Assembly: GCF_014982975.1 (NCBI RefSeq) | Contig: NZ_JADCKL010000003.1 | Coordinates: 186,001-250,000 of the forward strand | Direction of reading: 5' to 3' | Source of the DNA: Claveliimonas monacensis | GTDB taxonomy: Bacteria; Bacillota; Clostridia; Lachnospirales; Lachnospiraceae | DNA length: 64,000 nt | Shown here: one piece after another, positions 42,563 to 52,373 of the stretch | Layout of the letters: each line of letters opens with the position of its first letter | Position numbering within the stretch: the stretch's first letter is position 1 | The notes under the pieces: generated by a model | Database searches by the model: none | Told to the model about the DNA's origin: nothing | The model's input: the letters and a program-made list of their open reading frames with translations, nothing else | Position numbers and translations under genes: made by a program

Positions 42563-45052
42563 ATGGGAATCAAATATTATATTGACGAAAAGAAGTACCG
42601 CATTAAACCGAAAGAAAAGTATATACGAGTTAATGGTTGGGCATTTGATACTTTGGGAAAAGAAGTGCACTATAAGGCCTTAATGAATGGAAAACCAGTG
42701 GACAACCTTAGGGTAAAGGGTATAAATAGAAAAGATGTAGAGAAGAAGTATAAAAAGTATACAGTACCATGTGACAGTGGTTTTCATATAAAAAACTATG
42801 TAAACATTGCTGATGTTCCACAGACTTTTGAATTATATGCTTCAAATGGAGAAGAAACCAAGTGCCTTATAAAATTGAATAAAAAACAGATACTTAAAAT
42901 TAGGGATGACAGTACAATATCATATAATATAGATTTGATTTATGTACGAGAGACTAAGGTGGAAATTTCTGGCTGGGCTTCTTCTGTCGATGGCGCAGAT
43001 GCTGTAGGTTTTGCCCTCAAGGACTCGGAAGGAAAAGAAGTTGAATTTAAATTAAAAAGATCAAAAAGGGAAGACTTGATAGATGCTGGCCTAATTGAGA
43101 GTAAAGATGTTCTTTGCGGTTTCCAGGTGGAATTTTTTTATGATGAGCAAAGCGATTTCTGCTTATCTATATCAGATGGAAATAAAACAAAATATTTATC
43201 CTTTAATCTGGATCATATTCGTAAAAAGCAGTCTGTGCGTGAAAAAGTGGGGTTTGTCAGAGCGGCTTATAAATATGCTACACCTGAATATGCTAAAAAG
43301 ACTATAAAATATGTGAAAAAAAATGGCTTTTCGAATTTAAAACAACATATATTCATGAAGGTAATGCATTCTGGTAAAGATTATGAAGAGTGGTTCGAAG
43401 AAAATCGGCCTTCAAATGAGGAACTTGATAAAGAGAGGCAAACGGAATTTGATAAAAAACCGTTGATTAGTATTATTGTTCCGACTTATAAGACTCCAAT
43501 TAAGTATCTGCGTGAAATGATTGATTCTGTTATAAACCAGACTTATCAGAACTGGGAATTATGTATTGCAGATGGCAGTGAAGGAGATGAAGCAGTAGAG
43601 GCAGAACTGGAAAGATATAGCAAGCTGGATCCCAGGATAAAATATAAACTGCTGGAAAAAAATCTCGGCATTTCGGGAAATACGAATGGTGCATTAGCAC
43701 TTGCGATAGGAGAATATATAGGTCTATTTGATCATGATGATATATTAGCGCCTAATGCCTTGTATGAAGTTGTTAAGTGCCTTCAGGAAAAGGATTATGA
43801 TATTCTGTACACAGACGAAGATAAGGTGGATGGTGATGGGAAAGAACACATGGATCCCAACTTTAAGCCGGATTTTAGTATAGACCTTTTTAGGAGCCAC
43901 AATTATATTACGCATTTCTTTGTTGCAAAGAAAAGTATTATCGATGAAATAGGAGGTTTTCGCCCAGAATTTGATGGATCTCAGGACTATGATCTTATGT
44001 TCCGATGTATTGAAAAGGCGGAGAGTATTAAACATATTCCTATGATTTTATATCACTGGAGAGTGCATATGAATTCGGTTGCAGGAGATCCTTCAAGCAA
44101 AATGTATGCATATGAGGCGGGAAAAAGAGCTATAGAGGAGCATTTGAAAAGAGTGGGACTTGAGGCAACAGTGGAGCATGTCGGTCTGTGGGGGATGTAC
44201 CATGTAAAATATAAAGTACATGGAAATCCGCTGGTTTCCATTGTTATTCCAAATAAAGATCATATTAGTGATCTGAAAAAGTGTGTTGAGTCTTTATATG
44301 CGGTGAATCGATATAAGAATTTTGAAATAGTCATTGTGGAAAACAACAGTGAGGAGAAAGAAACTTTTGCGTATTATGAAAAACTGCAGAAGGATCACGA
44401 CAATATACGTGTCATTGAGTGGAAAGAAGGATTTAATTATTCGGCAATTAATAATTACGGGGTAAAAGAAACCAAGGGAGAATACCTTCTGTTCTTAAAC
44501 AATGATACAGAGCTGATCTCACCGGATGCAATTGAAGAAATGCTGGGCTGCTGTATGAGAGAAGATGTGGGAGCTGTAGGTGCAAAGCTCCTCTATGAAG
44601 ATGATACGGTTCAGCATGCAGGTGTGGTGATCGGCTTTGGAGGATACGCCGGACATGTGAATACAGGTATTGGACGGGATGACTATGGATACATGGTACG
44701 GGCTCGTATCAATTGCAATTACAGTGCGGTAACTGCGGCCTGTATGATGACTAAAAAGACTCTTTTTAATGAGGTGGGAGGTTTTGATGAGCAGTTTGTC
44801 GTTGCCTGCAATGATGTGGATTACTGTCTCAAAATCAGAGAACTGAACAAATGGATTGTATTTAATGCATTTGCTGAGTGGCATCACTATGAGTCTAAAT
44901 CCAGAGGGTATGAGGATACGAGGGAAAAGAGAAAACGGTTTGACGGCGAAGTGGAAAAATTTCAGAAAAAATGGCAAAATGTATTAGATAAAGGTGATCC
45001 GTTCTACAATAAAAATTTTGCGATTACTCAAGCTCCCTTTACTTTGGGATGA
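42563..45052 (+). CDS. double GT2 glycosyltransferase with N-terminal beta domains
   Basis: This 829-residue protein has two N-terminal beta-sandwich-like segments (about 1-210; YIRVNGWAFDT and VEISGWASSVDG are similar). GT2 domain one (about 300-540: ISIIVPTYKTPIKYL, GLFDHDDILAP, ILYTDEDKVD) and domain two (about 555-800: VSIVIPNKDHISDL, LFLNNDTELIS, AACMMTKKTLF) follow. Such tandem GT2 enzymes build rhamnan or other heteropolysaccharide backbones. A terminator follows 20 bases after its stop and closes the exporter operon. Confidence 0.85.
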   Translation: MGIKYYIDEKKYRIKPKEKYIRVNGWAFDTLGKEVHYKALMNGKPVDNLRVKGINRKDVEKKYKKYTVPCDSGFHIKNYVNIADVPQTFELYASNGEETKCLIKLNKKQILKIRDDSTISYNIDLIYVRETKVEISGWASSVDGADAVGFALKDSEGKEVEFKLKRSKREDLIDAGLIESKDVLCGFQVEFFYDEQSDFCLSISDGNKTKYLSFNLDHIRKKQSVREKVGFVRAAYKYATPEYAKKTIKYVKKNGFSNLKQHIFMKVMHSGKDYEEWFEENRPSNEELDKERQTEFDKKPLISIIVPTYKTPIKYLREMIDSVINQTYQNWELCIADGSEGDEAVEAELERYSKLDPRIKYKLLEKNLGISGNTNGALALAIGEYIGLFDHDDILAPNALYEVVKCLQEKDYDILYTDEDKVDGDGKEHMDPNFKPDFSIDLFRSHNYITHFFVAKKSIIDEIGGFRPEFDGSQDYDLMFRCIEKAESIKHIPMILYHWRVHMNSVAGDPSSKMYAYEAGKRAIEEHLKRVGLEATVEHVGLWGMYHVKYKVHGNPLVSIVIPNKDHISDLKKCVESLYAVNRYKNFEIVIVENNSEEKETFAYYEKLQKDHDNIRVIEWKEGFNYSAINNYGVKETKGEYLLFLNNDTELISPDAIEEMLGCCMREDVGAVGAKLLYEDDTVQHAGVVIGFGGYAGHVNTGIGRDDYGYMVRARINCNYSAVTAACMMTKKTLFNEVGGFDEQFVVACNDVDYCLKIRELNKWIVFNAFAEWHHYESKSRGYEDTREKRKRFDGEVEKFQKKWQNVLDKGDPFYNKNFAITQAPFTLG

Positions 45053-45072
45053 ATTTATATAGGAATAAAAGA

Positions 45073-45103
45073 AAATGAACCTCAAAGTGGGGTTCATTTT
45101 TTG
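45073..45103 (+). terminator. rho-independent terminator
   Basis: AAATGAACC-tcaaagt-GGGGTTCATTT is followed by TTTT after the 829-residue glycosyltransferase gene. Confidence 0.85.
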
Positions 45104-45115
45104 TATGAAAACCCT

Positions 45116-45144
45116 TTGCTTACTATACTGGAAAATGTTATGAT
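45116..45144 (+). promoter_or_regulatory. promoter of the 239-residue glycosyltransferase
   Basis: TTGCTT (45116-45121), a 17-base spacer and TATGAT (45139-45144), just downstream of the terminator and about 75 bases before the ATG. Confidence 0.55.
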
Positions 45145-45218
45145 TATATTAGCTATTCACAGACCATATTTGATAAGATTACACAGCTAAATAAGGATAA
45201 AATTAAAGGAGATATAAG

Positions 45219-45938
45219 ATGACTAGTATTATAATGTTGGTGCATAATGCAGTAGTATACACGAGAAATACGATAGAAACACTTCAAGGCACGAAGGGAG
45301 AATGGGAGCTAATAGTAGTAGATAATGCATCAGACAAAAAGACTAGAAAAATGTTATATAAAATGTATGAAACGAAAAAGATTAATAAATTACTGATGCT
45401 GGATGAAAACACGTTGTTTGCCAAGGGAAACAATTTAGGATTAAAATTGTGTGATCAAAACAGTGAAAAGATACTGCTTCTTAATTCGGATATAGACATA
45501 CGGAATAAAGAATGGCTGTATGAGATGGAAAAACGATATGAAAAAGGAATTTTCACACTTGGAGTTTGTGAGAATGAGCCACATGTTCGTGTGGACGGGT
45601 ATTGTTTTATGATAGATAAAGATTTATACGAAAAATATTTGTTGGATGAAAATTATGAATGGTGGTGGTCTATTACAAAGTTGCAGGCACAAGTTCTTCA
45701 AGCTGGATATTCTGTAAAAGGAGTAAAAAAATGTACTAATCTTATTTTTCATTATGGTGGTATGTCTGGAAAAGATTTTAAAAATGCAAAAGGGATGGAA
45801 ATAGAAATCAAAAAAGTAAAAGATTGGTTTGGAGATAAGAATATTGAAATTATAGAAGAAATAGATAATACCCATGTAGATTATAATCCTAGGTCATGTG
45901 CAAATAAAATGTATAAGAAAACCAGAAAGGGTTTATAG
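45219..45938 (+). CDS. small GT2 family glycosyltransferase
   Basis: This 239-residue protein begins TSIIMLVHNAVVYTRNTIET and has VVDNASDKKTRKML and LLNSDIDIRNKEWL, the nucleotide-sugar DxD site (about 93). It lacks an obvious membrane anchor and is shorter than most GT2 proteins, yet has a complete fold-like pattern. GGAGAT lies before the ATG. It stands alone between a terminator and a degenerate region. Confidence 0.78.
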   Translation: MTSIIMLVHNAVVYTRNTIETLQGTKGEWELIVVDNASDKKTRKMLYKMYETKKINKLLMLDENTLFAKGNNLGLKLCDQNSEKILLLNSDIDIRNKEWLYEMEKRYEKGIFTLGVCENEPHVRVDGYCFMIDKDLYEKYLLDENYEWWWSITKLQAQVLQAGYSVKGVKKCTNLIFHYGGMSGKDFKNAKGMEIEIKKVKDWFGDKNIEIIEEIDNTHVDYNPRSCANKMYKKTRKGL

Positions 45939-46616
45939 AATAATAGAAATTCTGTTGTGTAAGACCGTTGTTTGAGGATTCACTGTCTTTCTGCGTGGCC
46001 AGACCGGCTTTACAGATGGGGATCCCTTGCGGAAGAAGTTTTGGATTTTTCGTATTGCGCTTGCTTAGAGGGGTGATGCATTCGCTACGATAAAGAAAAT
46101 TCAACTCGATAAAAAGTATCGATAATCTCTTGTTGGACAAGAAGGAGTATCTGCGATGTTGGAAAGAACAGAGTGATCAAAGTCTTTCAAAAAGCAGTTA
46201 AATGCCCAGTAGAGAGGAAACGGTGCTGTAATATCAAAGCTGTAGTAGTGGGCAATAAGAAGGTTGTTGAAGTAATTAACCAAATTGATAATCATAGAAA
46301 ATCTTTCGTATTCCATAACGATGAAAGCACAGCTCATGGAGCATGAAATAGGAGGAAAAACTTTTGTGGCAGTATGGGGATGTTCTGGATGATTTCTTGA
46401 TCATAGATAACAATTAGCTTATTTTAGGTGGGTTAATGTTGACAACTTAATTATACCATTAGGAGTTGATTGGTGTTATAAATTTATAGTGATAAAGAGG
46501 CTTGCCATGTCTCGTAGACCTGCATAAATACTGAAGATGTGGAGCTGGACTCATGGCTATTACTTATTAAAAAGAGGTGGTTCTGATGCCACCCAATCTA
46601 GTAGGAGGGAAGGGAA
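45939..46616. other. degenerate region, possible minus-strand transposase remnant
   Basis: About 680 bases lack an intact gene. On the minus strand, about 46337 down to 45960, broken frames read FDHSVLSNIADTPSCPTRDY and ITPLSKRNTKNPKLLPQGIP with ICKAGLATQKDSESSNNGLT. This looks like a decayed transposase DDE domain. The rest (46340-46616) shows no gene; the following wall-enzyme gene has AGGAGGGAAGGGAA as its ribosome binding site. Confidence 0.4.
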
Positions 46617-49600
46617 ATGAAAAAGAAATTGCTTAGGATGACAGCGCTTATTATGGCCTTTTGTTTGTTTTCGGGGGTAATAACGCTGCAGGCGGAAGAT
46701 GTGGCAGCCACACAAGATGAAGTGCAGACGGGAGATACAGATGAGCTAGTCGAAGATAGTGAGATTGACAACGCAGGGGTAGGGGAAGAAGGGGAACAGG
46801 AAGATTTACAAAGTGAAGAAGACATAAATGAAAATGGTAAAAAAAGCGAAGAAAAAAATTCATTGAATGACAGCAGTAATTCTTCTTTGCCTCCGCAAAA
46901 CATAGATAGTAATTTGGATAAACAGCCGCCACTAAATGAGCAGGATGCGGATATTACGGCAAATGTTGATATTTCGAATGAAGATAGGGAGAGAGGGACA
47001 TTTTTAGCGCGAGCATACGGATTTTCCGATATAAATGTAATTCGGGATGTACGCTTTGCAGTATGGAGCGAGCAAGGAGGTCAGGATGACCTTGTTTGGA
47101 AGGTTGTGGAAGATGAAGAAAATGGGGAATATTGTACAGGTGTGAGCATATCAGACCATAACTATTCTCTGGGGAAATATATTGTTGATGTATATGCAGT
47201 ACTTGAGTCAGGAGAACAGATTGGACTGGGCTCTGCGGAATATGTAATAAATGTTGAAAATTCTGAACTGAAGATTTCGAAGACGGAAAATGCAGGGGCA
47301 TATTCTTTTGTGTTGGAAGAGGTGATGGTGCCTGGTGGAGAAGATGCTATCATGTTTGCCGTGTGGAGTGAAAATGGCGGACAGGATGATCTGATTTGGT
47401 ATGATGCTGCAAAACAGACAGATGGATCTTATAGATATAACTGGTCTGTGAAAAATCACAGAGCATTAGGAAAATATAATGTACATGTGTATGCGCGAAC
47501 AAAAGGTAATTCGATGCAGGAAATGGGAGCGTATGAATTCACTATTGATCAACCTCGGATTGGCAATATAGAAATAGAGAATTTAAATGAAGCGGAAGGT
47601 ACTTTTACTATAAAGATAAAAGATGTAGCCGACCCGGAGTTGATTAATGAGATTTTAATCCCAGTGTGGAGTGAGAAAAATGGGCAGGATGATCTGGTGT
47701 GGTATGGTGCCCAGAAGAGGCCTGATGAAACATATGAATTGAATGTCAATATAAAAAATCACAGGTATATGGGCGGACTGTATAATGTTCACGCATATAT
47801 AGCAGATGCTACTGGATATCAATATTTTGCTGGTAGAACAGAATGCACTCTGGGAGAACAAAAAGGGAATTTGCAGATTGAAGAGGTCAACGATAATAAA
47901 TACCGTATTGTGTTAAAAGATCTTATGATTCCTGGCGGTGTATCAGAAGTGCTTTTTCCAGTGTGGAGTGAAAACAACGGACAGGATGATCTGATTTGGT
48001 ATACAGTTGCTAAAAATTCAGAAGGGAACTTTGCCTATACACTTGATTTAAGTCATCATAGAGGATTAGGAAAATACAATGTTCATGCATATGCGAAGAA
48101 GAAAAATGGAGATCAGATTGCTTTAGTAAGCGCTGATTTTACAACAGAAGCACCTTATATTAATAATTTTGAAATTGAGTCTGTTGACAAAACAGCGGGA
48201 CGCTTTACTGTCAAAGTTTCAGATATTGAAAATGCGGATTTGATAAAGAATGTAAAAATCCCCGTGTGGTCAAAAACAGATCAAAGCGACCTTGTCTGGT
48301 ATAATGCCAGAAAAACTTTGAAAGGTGAGTATGTCGTTGAAGTAGATATTAGAGATCACAGATACAATATTGGGAGATATAATGTCCATTGTTATGTAGA
48401 AGATATAACGGGTGGATTAAGCGGAGTGGGAACAACAGTCTGTGACATGTCCGCAGAGATGAGAAACTTACGGGCAGAAGATAAAGATGGTACGGAGTCG
48501 ATCTTCACGGTCTCTATTGAGGGACTTCAAGTTCCGGTGCGAGAAAAGGAATTACGTATTGCCGTGTGGGGAGACAAGAATGGCCAGAATGATTTGGCAT
48601 GGCATACCTTGAGCTATCGGTCGGATGGTAATTACTCATTAAATGTAAAAATCCGTAACCACGGTGAAACGGGATTGTATAATGTGCATATATATTGTGT
48701 GACCCAGAGTGGTGAAATGGTTGGGCTGGGAAGAACTAGTTTTGAAGTGTCCAGTGTTCCTGTATATGCAAATGTAGTGACTTCGGAGGTGGATGGCACA
48801 AAGGGAACATTCCGGGTGACAATTTCTGGGCTTATGGCGCCTTCTGGGATAGAGAAGGTTGAAATGCCTATGTGGTGTTCAGAAGACCAGAGCGACATAG
48901 CATGGTATGAGGCCTCAAAGCTGGGAGAAGGCGTATATACTACCATAATGAATGTTAAAAATCATCGATATCATTTTGGGGATTACAAGATTCACGTATA
49001 TGTTACAATGGGAAATGGCGTCAGAGTTGGAGTTAGCTCATCCACTATTCAGAATATTAGCCCAAGTAATTATTTGTATAATGAGCACGTAAGCGATACA
49101 CAGAGAAGAGTATGGTTGTTGGGAGCTGACGGTGAACTTGTGCAATTTCCCACCTGGAGTGATGAGAACGGTCAGGATGATATTGTGTGGTATGGAGGTA
49201 CTAATCACGGAAATGGTACGTGGAGTACAGTTGTTGACAGTGCGAACCATAGTAGTGGTGGCAACTATACGACACATGCGTATGTGACGAAGAATGGAGT
49301 GAGGAAGTCTGTAGGAGCTACAGCATATTCTTTGAGTAAAATACCTACTGATCAAGAAATGATGGGACTGAAAGCTAATTCATATTCCAGTACTACTGGA
49401 TATATTGCACTTGTCAACAGGACAACGCATAAAGTTGGAATATTCCAGGGATGGCAGGGGAATTGGAGATGTATTCAGTATTGGGACTGTTCTGATGGCA
49501 AAGCAAGTACTCCTACGGTAGAGGGAGTGTTCCGAGTGGGAAGCAGGGGACATCATTTTTATTCTGGTGATGCAATATGTTACTGGTGGACACAGTTTTA

Positions 49601-49769
49601 CGGAGATTATTTGTTCCATTCTGTGCTTTATAACAGATATAATGGTTCTTTGATGGATGGAAGACTTGGAATGGGTCTGTCGCATGGGTGTGTAAGGCTT
49701 GATATTAATAATGCTAAATGGATTTATGATACAATTCCGTCTGGGACGACGGTAGTGGTTTATCATTAA
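46617..49769 (+). CDS. secreted protein with eight GBS-Bsp-like modules and L,D-transpeptidase domain
   Basis: This 1050-residue secreted protein has a signal peptide (KKKLLRMTALIMAFCLFSGV) and an acidic linker to about residue 110. Eight modules of about 100 residues follow, of the same family as in the amidase at 32598 (VWSE.GGQDDL.W and DQSD...W types). The C-terminal about 125 residues form a YkuD L,D-transpeptidase with the catalytic SHGCVRLD motif (about 1021-1028), typical of 3-3 crosslinking or of anchoring proteins to peptidoglycan. It lacks a membrane anchor. Its modules are diverged, unlike the recently duplicated ones in the amidase. Confidence 0.87.
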   Translation: MKKKLLRMTALIMAFCLFSGVITLQAEDVAATQDEVQTGDTDELVEDSEIDNAGVGEEGEQEDLQSEEDINENGKKSEEKNSLNDSSNSSLPPQNIDSNLDKQPPLNEQDADITANVDISNEDRERGTFLARAYGFSDINVIRDVRFAVWSEQGGQDDLVWKVVEDEENGEYCTGVSISDHNYSLGKYIVDVYAVLESGEQIGLGSAEYVINVENSELKISKTENAGAYSFVLEEVMVPGGEDAIMFAVWSENGGQDDLIWYDAAKQTDGSYRYNWSVKNHRALGKYNVHVYARTKGNSMQEMGAYEFTIDQPRIGNIEIENLNEAEGTFTIKIKDVADPELINEILIPVWSEKNGQDDLVWYGAQKRPDETYELNVNIKNHRYMGGLYNVHAYIADATGYQYFAGRTECTLGEQKGNLQIEEVNDNKYRIVLKDLMIPGGVSEVLFPVWSENNGQDDLIWYTVAKNSEGNFAYTLDLSHHRGLGKYNVHAYAKKKNGDQIALVSADFTTEAPYINNFEIESVDKTAGRFTVKVSDIENADLIKNVKIPVWSKTDQSDLVWYNARKTLKGEYVVEVDIRDHRYNIGRYNVHCYVEDITGGLSGVGTTVCDMSAEMRNLRAEDKDGTESIFTVSIEGLQVPVREKELRIAVWGDKNGQNDLAWHTLSYRSDGNYSLNVKIRNHGETGLYNVHIYCVTQSGEMVGLGRTSFEVSSVPVYANVVTSEVDGTKGTFRVTISGLMAPSGIEKVEMPMWCSEDQSDIAWYEASKLGEGVYTTIMNVKNHRYHFGDYKIHVYVTMGNGVRVGVSSSTIQNISPSNYLYNEHVSDTQRRVWLLGADGELVQFPTWSDENGQDDIVWYGGTNHGNGTWSTVVDSANHSSGGNYTTHAYVTKNGVRKSVGATAYSLSKIPTDQEMMGLKANSYSSTTGYIALVNRTTHKVGIFQGWQGNWRCIQYWDCSDGKASTPTVEGVFRVGSRGHHFYSGDAICYWWTQFYGDYLFHSVLYNRYNGSLMDGRLGMGLSHGCVRLDINNAKWIYDTIPSGTTVVVYH

Positions 49770-49842
49770 GTAAGTGATTGGCTTATATGTCGACTATTGT
49801 GTGAATGTATAAAGTGAATGGGATTAAAACGGGAAGGAGAAA

Positions 49843-52014
49843 GTGTTAAAACACAATAAGGAGTTTATGGAAAAAGAATTAGTTAGCGTAATTTTGCCAA
49901 ATTATAATGGGGGGACTTTTTTAAAAAAAAGTATTGAGAGTGTTATTAGTCAGACATATAGAAAGTTAGAGCTTATTATAATTGATGATGCATCGACAGA
50001 TAATTCGAGAGAAATAATCGAAAGTTTTAACGATGAAAGAATCAAAACAATATGTTTGTCTGAGAACGGACATATTTGTGCTGCGTTAAATAAGGGAGTG
50101 AGTGTTGCAAGGGGCGAGTTTATTGCACGAATTGATAGTGATGACATTTGGGAAAAAGAGAAGTTAGAGAAACAGATAAAAGTATTAGAAGAAGATCTGG
50201 AGGTAGGAGCGTGCTTCACATATGTGAAATTAATAAATAGAGAGGGGGAAATTGTTAACGAACAATATAGAGAAGTGTACAATTTGTTTCGGCCTGTGTT
50301 TAAAACACAAAAAGAGTGGTTACATTTTTTTGTGTTTAGCGGTAATTGTCTCTCGCATCCGTCTGTCGTAATTAGAAAGCAGGTCCTTGATCAAGTGGGA
50401 AAATATAATTTGGCACTAGTTCAAGGTCAGGATTATGAACTTTGGATGAGAATTGCTTTGAAGTATAATTTATATGTTTTATCAGAGGAATTGGTAAGAT
50501 ACAGATGGATGCCAAATGATGAAAAGAGTATTAGTACGAGTACAGAATTGAATGATACTCGATTTTATAATGAATACTTAATGAGTGTATATCGTTTTTT
50601 TCAAAATATCTCAGATGAGGATTTTGTTAAATATTTTAAAGAGCTTTTTATTATGCAAGAGGCGAAGAGTCCGATGGAATTATTGTGTGAAAAGGCATTT
50701 TTGTGTTTGAAATTCGATCACACAAAGCGATTATATCCTATTGGTATAGAGATGCTGGAACGAATATTTGCGAAAGATGAGGGAGCTAATTTGTTGAAGG
50801 AAAAATACAATTTTACTCCCAAGGATTTTTATAGAATCAATTCGCAGCATTTGTTTTATGATAATTTTATAAGGAAGGAATCTGAAGAGTATGAAAAGAA
50901 AATAGAGAATTTAAAACAGGAAATTAATAGAAGTATTATAGAGGCGGAACAAAGAATACGTGCAGAATATGAAAGTACAAAAAGTTGGAGGATTACAGCT
51001 CCTGTACGCTATGGAGTAAACAAATGCAAAAACTTTAAGGAAAATTTGTTGCCACCCAAATTTTATTTATTAGGAACTGAAGATTATGGTAATCTGGGGG
51101 ATCATGCCATTGCTATAGCGGAAAGATCTTTTTTGAAGAAATTTTTCCCTAAAATTGAAGTTGTTGAAATTCCTGTTTCGCAATATTATTCCAAGAAAGA
51201 TGAACTATATCTCAAAATAAGGAAAAAGGATATTATTTTAGGCCATGGGGGAGGAAATATTGGAAATCAATATCCAGTTGCAGAAGAGATACGAAGGGAT
51301 ATAATTAAAACATGGCCTGAAAACATGATTATTATTTTCCCGCAAACTATTTATTTTACTCCTCAACTAGAAAATATGGAAGCTGAAGTGGAAAAAACTC
51401 AAATGATATATAATGCGCACAAAAAGCTTGTTCTTTTTACAAGAGAACAGAGGTCCTATAAATTCGCTAAAGATAATCTTTATAACTGTGATGTGTATTT
51501 GGTTCCAGACATGGTACTTTTTAGCGAAAAGAGAAAGCGTATACAAAGACAGGAAAAGATAGTTTTGTGTTTGAGAAATGATATTGAAAGGATTTTAAGC
51601 GACCGAGAGGAGCAGGCTATAAACTTGATTGCTCACAGCTTGACAGAAGATGTTTGTTATGTTGACACTCAAAAACAATATAATATTCCAGTCGATGGCA
51701 GAGAACGATATGTTGATGAGTTTTTGGAGCTTTTAAGTTCCTCTAAATTAATTGTTACAGATAGAATGCATGGAATGATTTTTGCTGCCATTACTGGTAC
51801 GCCATGTTTGGTATTGGATAATTATAACTCGAAGATAAGAGGATGTTATAAGTGGATTAGGGAATTACCATATATATCTTTTGTAGATAGTTTAGGGAAT
51901 CTGGAAGAATCAATGAGAAAACTGTATTTATACGAGGAAAAGGGAGAATATAGCGTAAAAAAATTGGATAAATACTATAGTTTTCTTGCTGAAATAATAA
52001 AAAAAGAGTTATAA
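49843..52014 (+). CDS. GT2 glycosyltransferase fused to polysaccharide pyruvyl transferase
   Basis: In this 723-residue protein, residues about 10-330 are a GT2 domain (VSVILPNYNGGTFLKKSIES, IARIDSDDIWEKEKL) and a coiled stretch (about 355-385) links to the C-terminal part. The latter is a polysaccharide pyruvyl transferase domain (about 400-720: LGTEDYGNLGDHAIAIAER, LGHGGGNIGNQYPV, VTDRMHGMIFAAITG). It may add a sugar and ketal pyruvate to the same repeat unit. Start: GTG 49843 and ATG 49867 both have AAGGAG three bases upstream; the longer is given. Very AT-rich. Confidence 0.85.
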   Translation: MLKHNKEFMEKELVSVILPNYNGGTFLKKSIESVISQTYRKLELIIIDDASTDNSREIIESFNDERIKTICLSENGHICAALNKGVSVARGEFIARIDSDDIWEKEKLEKQIKVLEEDLEVGACFTYVKLINREGEIVNEQYREVYNLFRPVFKTQKEWLHFFVFSGNCLSHPSVVIRKQVLDQVGKYNLALVQGQDYELWMRIALKYNLYVLSEELVRYRWMPNDEKSISTSTELNDTRFYNEYLMSVYRFFQNISDEDFVKYFKELFIMQEAKSPMELLCEKAFLCLKFDHTKRLYPIGIEMLERIFAKDEGANLLKEKYNFTPKDFYRINSQHLFYDNFIRKESEEYEKKIENLKQEINRSIIEAEQRIRAEYESTKSWRITAPVRYGVNKCKNFKENLLPPKFYLLGTEDYGNLGDHAIAIAERSFLKKFFPKIEVVEIPVSQYYSKKDELYLKIRKKDIILGHGGGNIGNQYPVAEEIRRDIIKTWPENMIIIFPQTIYFTPQLENMEAEVEKTQMIYNAHKKLVLFTREQRSYKFAKDNLYNCDVYLVPDMVLFSEKRKRIQRQEKIVLCLRNDIERILSDREEQAINLIAHSLTEDVCYVDTQKQYNIPVDGRERYVDEFLELLSSSKLIVTDRMHGMIFAAITGTPCLVLDNYNSKIRGCYKWIRELPYISFVDSLGNLEESMRKLYLYEEKGEYSVKKLDKYYSFLAEIIKKEL

Positions 52015-52373
52015 GAAGATAAAAGAGCGGTAGTTACATGGAAAGAATATTAAATAAGGGGGAGTGGGAAAGAACACTTGCTAATGAGAATTTTACTATT
52101 TGTTATTTGTTTAATTGAAATTAGAAAAAGAAGAATCTGTAGAGCAGTATAAAGGGATGCTGATGGAAAAGAAAAAGATTCAGGAGTTCTAGGCCAGAAT
52201 TAAAATATAGCAGATGAAGAGAAGAATTTTACATTAAGAAGATGTAAGGTGTATTTATTTGAAATGTTTATTTTAAATAAGCGAGTAAAATTCACACTAA
52301 CTACACTGGACATAACTGCCAAATCCGCTTATAATTTCTTCAGACCATTCTTCACAAACGGAGGACAAGCATA
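52015..52373. other. AT-rich intergenic region with promoter of the next operon
   Basis: No open frame of note. TGGACA (52307-52312), a 17-base spacer and TATAAT (52330-52335) form the likely promoter of the lipoprotein-MerR operon. The composition switches here from AT-rich to GC-richer. Confidence 0.6.
52307..52335 (+). promoter_or_regulatory. promoter of the lipoprotein-MerR operon
   Basis: TGGACA and TATAAT with a 17-base spacer, about 40 bases before the ATG at 52374. Confidence 0.65.
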
